12,052 nucleotides of DNA from Opitutia bacterium. Its GTDB lineage: Bacteria; Verrucomicrobiota; Verrucomicrobiia; Opitutales; UBA953. How positions within the stretch are numbered: position 1 is the first letter of the stretch; each line of letters opens with the position of its first letter. The translations under genes and the position numbers were made by a program. Of this stretch, positions 7,409 through 12,052 are shown one piece after another. The notes beneath the pieces are model-generated. The model ran no database searches. It was not told where the DNA came from and saw only the letters and a list, made by a program, of their open reading frames with translations. The stretch covers positions 1-12,052 of the forward strand of contig JAJPZB010000092.1 of the NCBI GenBank assembly GCA_021204635.1, given 5' to 3'.

Positions 7409-8644
7409 ATGCTCGAAGAACCGGAAAATAAAGACAATTCCGCGCGCGCCGTTCCCGCCGTGAAAGCGGCTGTGCTCGGCGTCGGGTCCAGCGGGATTTT
7501 GATGATGAAAAGCATGGCGTTGCCGCGAATCCCGATTGCGCGGATTTTCATGGACACGTATCGCGGGGCTTTCGACGACATTCCGGAGGGCGCAGGGACG
7601 AAGGTTTTGCTCGGCGAGAAGGAACTCCGCGGTCTCGGGACCGGCATGGATGCGGGCGCTGCGGAGCGCGCGGCGGAAGCTTCCGGCGGCGATATTGCCG
7701 CTGCGTTGCGCGGATATGATTTGCTCTTTGTCGTGGTGGCGCTCGGTCACGGAACGGGGAGCGGGGCGACGGCGTTTATCGTCAAAACCGCGCGGGAACT
7801 CGGCATCACGACGATTTGTTTCGCGACATTTCCGTTTACGCGCGAAGGCGCGGCGATTGGCGAGCGCGCGGCGGTGGCTGCGAAAAAAATCAGCGAGGAG
7901 AGTAACGCATTTGTCGCCATCGAAGACGATTTTGTCGCGCAGGTCGATGGCGCGGGAATAAATTACGTAGATGGCTACAAGATTGCGCGCAGTTGGATTG
8001 AGCGCGGCATCGAGGCTTGTTGCGCGATAATTTTTAATTCCGACGCGGAGACGAAGATCGATTTATCGACGTTCAGGCGAATGTTCCCGATGACGGGAGC
8101 GCCGACGCTTTTCACGATTGGCGAGGGGCGCGGTCAGGCGGCGTTTGAAATGGCGTTTGACGAATTGGGGAAAAACCCGCTCTTGAGAACGGCGTTCTCG
8201 ACATCGCGAGCCGACACGCTGATTTTTCACATGCAAGTGGGCGCCACGCCATCGCTCGCGACGGTGAACGACATTTCCGAGCGCATACAAAAGCGCTTCG
8301 GCGGGCGCGATTGCAACATGCCGGCGTTTACCGTCGTGCCCGAACTCGGAGATTCCGTGCGGATTTGCCTCATCGGCGCGGGCGGCCTCGAGAGCACGCG
8401 CAAGAAAAAGGACAAAATTTCCGAGCCTCCGCGCGGGCGAAACGCAATTTCGGCGCCGGCGGAAGAAGAGCTTTTCCCCGCTTCCGAGGTCGAGGTTATG
8501 CAGCGCAACGGCGAACTGATCGACGAGAGCACAATCGGGCATCTCCACTACTATGATGGCGTAAATCTCGACAAACCGACATATTTGCGCCGAGGCAAAA
8601 ATCCCGAGGACGAACTCAAAAAAAGGAAGCGGCAGAACTCATGA
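7409..8644 (+). CDS. ftsZ: Divergent tubulin-like cell division protein FtsZ
   Basis: Occupies the normal ftsZ place, 18 bases after ftsA, and should form the division ring. Seen over 411 residues: GVGSSGIL (24-31) at the T1 loop, which is usually GGGGNAV-like; GLGTGMDAG (76-84) at T3; GHGTGSG (113-119) at T4, the tubulin signature with one Gly to His change; FPFTREG (141-147) at the usual FxFEG; then the GTPase core and the FtsZ C-terminal domain up to about 326. A charged linker of about 55 residues leads to a C-terminal peptide LDKPTYLRR (387-395), which resembles the FtsA-binding LDIPAFLRK tail. By-eye alignment puts KIDLST (216-221) at the T7 NxDxxD motif, so only the middle Asp is kept. 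The nucleotide-contact Arg and Asn also look replaced. GTPase activity cannot be assumed. No Shine-Dalgarno is seen. Confidence 0.88.
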   Translation: MLEEPENKDNSARAVPAVKAAVLGVGSSGILMMKSMALPRIPIARIFMDTYRGAFDDIPEGAGTKVLLGEKELRGLGTGMDAGAAERAAEASGGDIAAALRGYDLLFVVVALGHGTGSGATAFIVKTARELGITTICFATFPFTREGAAIGERAAVAAKKISEESNAFVAIEDDFVAQVDGAGINYVDGYKIARSWIERGIEACCAIIFNSDAETKIDLSTFRRMFPMTGAPTLFTIGEGRGQAAFEMAFDELGKNPLLRTAFSTSRADTLIFHMQVGATPSLATVNDISERIQKRFGGRDCNMPAFTVVPELGDSVRICLIGAGGLESTRKKKDKISEPPRGRNAISAPAEEELFPASEVEVMQRNGELIDESTIGHLHYYDGVNLDKPTYLRRGKNPEDELKKRKRQNS

Positions 8645-8651
8645 AAATTGC

Positions 8652-8695
8652 CCCGCGACAGACCGAGTTGGACGCCGCGCGGGATTTTTGTTTTT
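8652..8695 (+). terminator. Probable intrinsic terminator after ftsZ
   Basis: CCCGCG (8652-8657) pairs with CGCGGG (8678-8683) across a 20-base loop. It is followed at once by ATTTTTGTTTTT (8684-8695). The stem is short but all G:C and the T-tract is strong. It lies 7 bases after the ftsZ stop and would end the dcw transcript before yidC. Confidence 0.5.
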
Positions 8696-8743
8696 ACCCG
8701 CAAAGTTAATTTTGTTTCCCTTCCCGCCAACGCATTTTTTCCG

Positions 8744-10633
8744 ATGGACAAGAAAAACACGATAATCGGTGTGACTTTGATCGTCATCGCGATCGCACTG
8801 ATGTTCTGGAATTCCAAAAATTCCCGACCGCAACCGACAACGTCACCCACGCAGAGTGTGGTGGAAAACGTTCAGGTGCCGCCCCCGCCGCCGGCAGTTG
8901 CCGCCGAGGCAGGAAGCACAAATGCGCCGGAGCAGTCCGCGCTCGCCGCGCCGGAAGAAGTTTTCGCCTTGACGAACGACGTGATAACCCTGCACGTGAG
9001 CTCTCGCGACGGCGCGCTGAAAACCGTCGATCTCGAAGAGCACGCGAAATCGCTCCTCGACAAATCGCCTGTCGTGTTCAACGGGGGATTCGATGTGCCG
9101 GCGTTGTCGCTCGCCGCAATCCCGCAGGCTCGCGGGCTCGCGCCTACCGCCCTCGGAATTGCGTTTGAAAAAGAATCGTGCGTTGACGACCCGCGCGGAG
9201 AAAGCCGGACGCTGACGCTCGTCGGCAGGGCAAACGGCTTCGAAATTCGCCGGATTTACAAACTCTCGCTCGTGAAAAACGGCACCGGCGCGCAAGACCC
9301 GCACCTCGTCGATCACAAGATAAAAATCACGCGCGTCGCGGGAGAGCCGGCGGCGTTTCCGTTCCTCATTTCCACGGGTGCGCTGCCGCCGACAGAGGGC
9401 GACCGCGCAAACATTTTCCTGAATGCGTCGTGGTATGACGGCGACGATTACGAGAAATGCAAATCCGACGTGTTCAAGGATTCGAGCGGCGTTTTCGGCA
9501 TTGGCGGCCACAGCGCGGCGGCAGATTTTTCTGTGCCGGCTACGATGAATTCGCCGTTCCGCTTCGTTGCGGTGACGAACCAATTTTTCGCGAGCGTCGT
9601 CGGATTTTCGGGCGAGACGCGCTCTGTCGTTTCGCGGATTTTCGTGTTCCCGCAAGCGCTTCCGCTTGCCGAGCAGATTCACGACGTGAAGCTCACGCCG
9701 CGGGCGTATGCGCAGATTGATGTGCCCGCGCTCTCTGTCGGGCAAACAGCGAATTTGTCGTTCCCGTATTTCGTGGGACCGAAGGAATATACGCGGCTCT
9801 CCGACTTGCGCGATTCCATCGAGGGCATCGACAATGTCATTCAGTTCACGCATTTGTTCGGCTTTTTGTCGGTCGATTGGATTTGCAAGATTCTCGTCGT
9901 CGTGATGAACGCGATTCACGGCGTGATTCCTGCGAACGGTTGGTCGTGGGGCTGGGCGATTTTGATAATGACGCTGATCGTCAAGGGAATTACGTGGCCG
10001 CTCACGATGGCGCAGCAGCGCTCTGCAAAGAAGATGCAGAAATTCCAAGGTCCGATGAAGGAGATTCGCGAGAAATACAAAGATGAGCCGCAGAAAATGC
10101 AGCAGGAGATGATGAAGCTCTATCGCGAGAATAAGATAAATCCGCTCGCCGGCTGCTTCCCTGTCCTAATTCAAATCCCGATTTTCTTCGGAATGTATTG
10201 CGCGTTCCAGACCTGCGCAGAACTGCGCTTGGAAGGATTTTTGTGGATTACGGACCTCTCCATGCCCGACCTGATCCCGGGCTTGGAGAACGTCACGATC
10301 CCGCTCATTGGCGCAAAAATTCACGCGCTGCCGATCGTCATGGGGGGCACGATGATTTTGAACATGTCGCTCACTCCGATGCCGAACGCGCAGCCCGGGC
10401 AGAAAAACATGTTCTACCTGATGATGGTCATTTTCCCGATCATCTGCTACGCGATGCCGTCCGCGCTGACCCTCTATTGGTCTATGCAAAACATCTTCAC
10501 GCTCTTCCAATCGTGGATAGTGCGGCGCTCTCGCGACAAAGACGACGCGGGTAAAAATCAACCCACGCAGCCGGAAATTATTCCGCCGAAGAAAAAGAAA
10601 AAAGGCCGCGGAAAAAGCTTGCCGGCGGCGTAG
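8744..10633 (+). CDS. yidC: Membrane protein insertase YidC
   Basis: Oxa1/YidC/Alb3-family insertase that helps place and fold inner-membrane proteins, alone or with SecYEG. Seen over 629 residues: a first transmembrane helix (about 6-22) after MDKKN; a Pro-rich linker (29-60); a large periplasmic beta domain (about 74-350) typical of Gram-negative YidC; then five C-terminal membrane segments (from about 375). Family motifs: LIVKGITWPLTMAQQRSAKKM (starting 411), KYKDEPQKMQQEMMKLY (444-460), KINPLAGCFPVLIQIPIF (464-481), and PSALTLYWSMQNIFTLFQ (572-589). K414 sits where E. coli has the groove arginine R366, so the positive charge is kept. The tail PPKKKKKGRGK (614-624) is basic, as expected for ribosome contact. 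The ATG at 8744 is preferred to an earlier in-frame start because the family N-terminus begins there. No Shine-Dalgarno; a T6 run ends 3 bases before the ATG. Confidence 0.97.
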   Translation: MDKKNTIIGVTLIVIAIALMFWNSKNSRPQPTTSPTQSVVENVQVPPPPPAVAAEAGSTNAPEQSALAAPEEVFALTNDVITLHVSSRDGALKTVDLEEHAKSLLDKSPVVFNGGFDVPALSLAAIPQARGLAPTALGIAFEKESCVDDPRGESRTLTLVGRANGFEIRRIYKLSLVKNGTGAQDPHLVDHKIKITRVAGEPAAFPFLISTGALPPTEGDRANIFLNASWYDGDDYEKCKSDVFKDSSGVFGIGGHSAAADFSVPATMNSPFRFVAVTNQFFASVVGFSGETRSVVSRIFVFPQALPLAEQIHDVKLTPRAYAQIDVPALSVGQTANLSFPYFVGPKEYTRLSDLRDSIEGIDNVIQFTHLFGFLSVDWICKILVVVMNAIHGVIPANGWSWGWAILIMTLIVKGITWPLTMAQQRSAKKMQKFQGPMKEIREKYKDEPQKMQQEMMKLYRENKINPLAGCFPVLIQIPIFFGMYCAFQTCAELRLEGFLWITDLSMPDLIPGLENVTIPLIGAKIHALPIVMGGTMILNMSLTPMPNAQPGQKNMFYLMMVIFPIICYAMPSALTLYWSMQNIFTLFQSWIVRRSRDKDDAGKNQPTQPEIIPPKKKKKGRGKSLPAA

Positions 10634-10652
10634 TTTCGCCGGCGCTCCGGCG
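10621..10652 (+). terminator. GC-rich competing hairpins at the yidC end, weak terminator
   Basis: Three arms can pair in two exclusive ways. GCCGGCG (10621-10627) pairs with CGCCGGC (10637-10643) around the yidC stop. Alternatively CGCCGG (10637-10642) pairs with CCGGCG (10647-10652) with a CGCT loop. Only a weak run, ATTTT, follows at 10657-10661. It may stabilise the yidC 3' end or terminate inefficiently; it could also be chance in GC-rich DNA. Confidence 0.25.
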
Positions 10653-10730
10653 CGGGATTTTGCCGCAACAATATCGTTCCGGAGAACGGGACTCTTGCGT
10701 CAAAACGCGGGCGAACATATTTTTCGGAAC

Positions 10731-11309
10731 ATGAAATTCGCGATACTCGGCTCCGGAACGGGAACAAACGCAGAGGCAATTCTCCGCGCTTGGCGCGACG
10801 GCAGGCTCGGGAACGCGTGCCCCGTCGCGGTGTTTTGCGATATTGCGGGCGCGCGGATTTTGTCGCTCGGCGAGAAATACGGAGTGCCTGCGCGCTTTCT
10901 CGACCCGGGGAAATTCAGGACAAAATTTTCGCCCGAGCGCGAAGTCGCGTATGTCGAGGAAATCAAAAATGCGGGCGCGGAATTTGTCGTGCTCGCAGGT
11001 TTCATGCGCGTTTTGAAGACGCCGTTTCTCGAAGCATTTCCGGGCAAGATAATAAACTTGCACCCGTCTCTTTTGCCGGCGTTTCCGGGCTTGGACGGGA
11101 TAGGGCAGGCGTGGCGCTACGGAGTCGCAGTCAGCGGCTGCACGGTGCACTACGTCGATGCCTCCGTAGATGGCGGCGCGATAATCGATCAGGCTGTCGT
11201 GAGGCGCGAAAAGAACGACACGCAGGAGACGTTCGCGCAAAAAATTCATGACGCGGAGCACGTGATTTTGCCCGACGTCATTCGCCGCATTTCACTTGGC
11301 GAAGCATGA
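10731..11309 (+). CDS. purN: Phosphoribosylglycinamide formyltransferase (PurN)
   Basis: Folate-dependent GAR transformylase, third step of purine synthesis: it moves a formyl group from 10-formyl-tetrahydrofolate to GAR in the cytoplasm. Seen over 192 residues: phosphate-binding GSGTGTN (7-13); the folate/catalytic block LAGFMRVL (88-95); INLHPSLLPAFPGLDG (108-123) with catalytic N109 and H111; and VDASVDGGAII (142-152) with D147 at the place of the catalytic Asp (E. coli D144). Length is normal (E. coli 212). The ATG at 10731 is chosen because MKFAILGSGTGTN begins the family fold; a TTG 36 bases upstream in frame adds residues with no counterpart. A T5 run lies at 10720-10724 and only a weak GGA precedes the start. 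It is separated from yidC by 97 bases and from prmA by 63. Confidence 0.95.
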   Translation: MKFAILGSGTGTNAEAILRAWRDGRLGNACPVAVFCDIAGARILSLGEKYGVPARFLDPGKFRTKFSPEREVAYVEEIKNAGAEFVVLAGFMRVLKTPFLEAFPGKIINLHPSLLPAFPGLDGIGQAWRYGVAVSGCTVHYVDASVDGGAIIDQAVVRREKNDTQETFAQKIHDAEHVILPDVIRRISLGEA

Positions 11310-11372
11310 CGCAAATCGCTCGCGCGCCGGCGTTTCAACGAAATCTCAAAACGATTTTTTTTCACAAGCACC

Positions 11373-12052
11373 ATGATTGAAACACGCTGCGAAATTGATT
11401 CTGCGCTCGCCCAGCCGCTCGAAGATTTCTTCTGCGAGCTCGTGCGTTCGCCGTGGCTGATTTTCCACGAAAAAATTGGCGCGCCGCACCTGCTCATGGG
11501 ATATTTCGACAGCGAATCCGAGGCGTTGGACGCGTGGGAGGATTTGCGAAAATCGTTTAAAATGCTTCCGGAAAAACCGCTCATCGGGAATCTCGAAGAC
11601 CGCGATTGGAAAGAGGCATACAAGGAAAATTTGCACCCGTGGAGCTTCGGGAAATTGCACTGGGTGCCGGAGTGGAGACGCGCGGAATACTGCGTGCCCG
11701 AAGGCGCTGCCGTCGTCTATTTCGACGCCGGTCTCGCGTTTGGCACAGGCGATCACCCGACGACGCGGCTTTGCGGAATGCGGCTCATTGAATTTTTCGA
11801 GACGCGCACGCCCGCAGAAATTTCGGTGACAGACGCCGGCTGCGGCTCGGGAATTTTGGCGCTCTCGGCGGCGAAACTCGGAGCGAAAAATGTTTATGGC
11901 TTCGACCGCGATCCGGAGGCTGTTGACGTTTCCGCAGAGAATCGCGCGCGGAACGGGCTCGACGAAAGCGCCGTGAAATTCGTGCGCGAAGGCATAGAGA
12001 GCGGGCTCGCCTCGGCGGGCGCGCGCGACGTCGTTCTCGCGAACATCATCAG
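11373..12052 (+). CDS. prmA: Ribosomal protein L11 methyltransferase (PrmA), 3' end outside window
   Basis: SAM-dependent methyltransferase that trimethylates ribosomal protein L11. The window holds 226 codons; the frame is open to the last base. Seen: an N-terminal alpha/beta substrate-recognition domain (about 1-75); DWKEAYKENLHPW (78-90), the family DWxxxWKxxxxP signature; LAFGTGDHPTTRLC (121-134), the PrmA hallmark; SAM motif I DAGCGSGILAL (154-164); the acidic loop GFDRDPEAV (176-184); and LANII (222-226), the start of the N-I-L catalytic motif. The ATG at 11373 fits the family N-terminus and has a T8 tract upstream (11355-11362) but no Shine-Dalgarno. L11 methylation is widely conserved and usually dispensable. 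The missing C-terminus is expected to be only 50-70 residues. Confidence 0.95.
   Translation, partial: MIETRCEIDSALAQPLEDFFCELVRSPWLIFHEKIGAPHLLMGYFDSESEALDAWEDLRKSFKMLPEKPLIGNLEDRDWKEAYKENLHPWSFGKLHWVPEWRRAEYCVPEGAAVVYFDAGLAFGTGDHPTTRLCGMRLIEFFETRTPAEISVTDAGCGSGILALSAAKLGAKNVYGFDRDPEAVDVSAENRARNGLDESAVKFVREGIESGLASAGARDVVLANII

Noticed and set aside
8843..10048. Long antisense open frame (about 400 codons) opposite yidC, with others opposite ftsW (2196-3014) and ftsQ (5020-5982)
   Set aside because: These are mirror frames produced by the GCG/CGC-rich codon use of strong sense genes. Their products are Arg/His-rich without any recognisable domain, and the sense genes carry clear family motifs.
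11331..11362. Terminator between purN and prmA (CGTTT/AAACG followed by T8)
   Set aside because: The stem is only 5 bp with a 13-base loop and is AT-rich. The T8 run alone is not enough, and it may instead be part of the prmA leader.

Overview
The window carries ten genes, all on the + strand, and most of it is a division and cell-wall (dcw) cluster: murD, a LysM-domain protein, ftsW, murG, ftsQ, ftsA and a divergent ftsZ. These are followed by yidC, purN and the first part of prmA. There are no tRNA or rRNA genes, insertion sequences or CRISPR arrays. An outer-membrane-type (Gram-negative) bacterium is suggested by the long YidC with a large periplasmic domain and by the possible lipoprotein. 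The divergent FtsZ, the LysM gene inside the cluster, the poor use of Shine-Dalgarno sites and the mixture of GCG/CGC with AAA/TTT/ATT codons make me favour Verrucomicrobiota, perhaps near Opitutales. This is inference from character, not from a database match.

Region 1 (1-4912): murD is followed by a 297-base gap that is unusually A+T rich and holds four DnaA-box-like 9-mers. Then come the LysM protein, ftsW and murG. ftsW and murG overlap as ATGA and are probably translationally coupled. MurD and MurG make UDP-MurNAc-L-Ala-D-Glu and lipid II; FtsW polymerises lipid II at the septum; the LysM protein could bind septal peptidoglycan.

Region 2 (4913-5127): many bacteria have murC, murB and ddl between murG and ftsQ. 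Here there is only a 215-base spacer with a degenerate 18-bp tandem repeat. A 125-base run on the + strand contains a single G, which is the composition expected of a Rho-loading (rut) RNA.

Region 3 (5128-8695): ftsQ, ftsA and ftsZ form a tight block that ends at a plausible intrinsic terminator. FtsA looks complete, including its C-terminal membrane helix. FtsZ keeps a recognisable G-rich T4 loop and the C-terminal FtsA-binding peptide, but by eye it has lost several nucleotide-pocket and T7-loop residues. This is the most interesting protein in the window.

Region 4 (8696-12052): yidC (membrane protein insertase), purN (purine synthesis) and prmA (ribosomal protein L11 methylation, cut off by the window end) are housekeeping genes. 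Their spacers are 60-100 bases, with T-rich leaders and no clear Shine-Dalgarno sequence.
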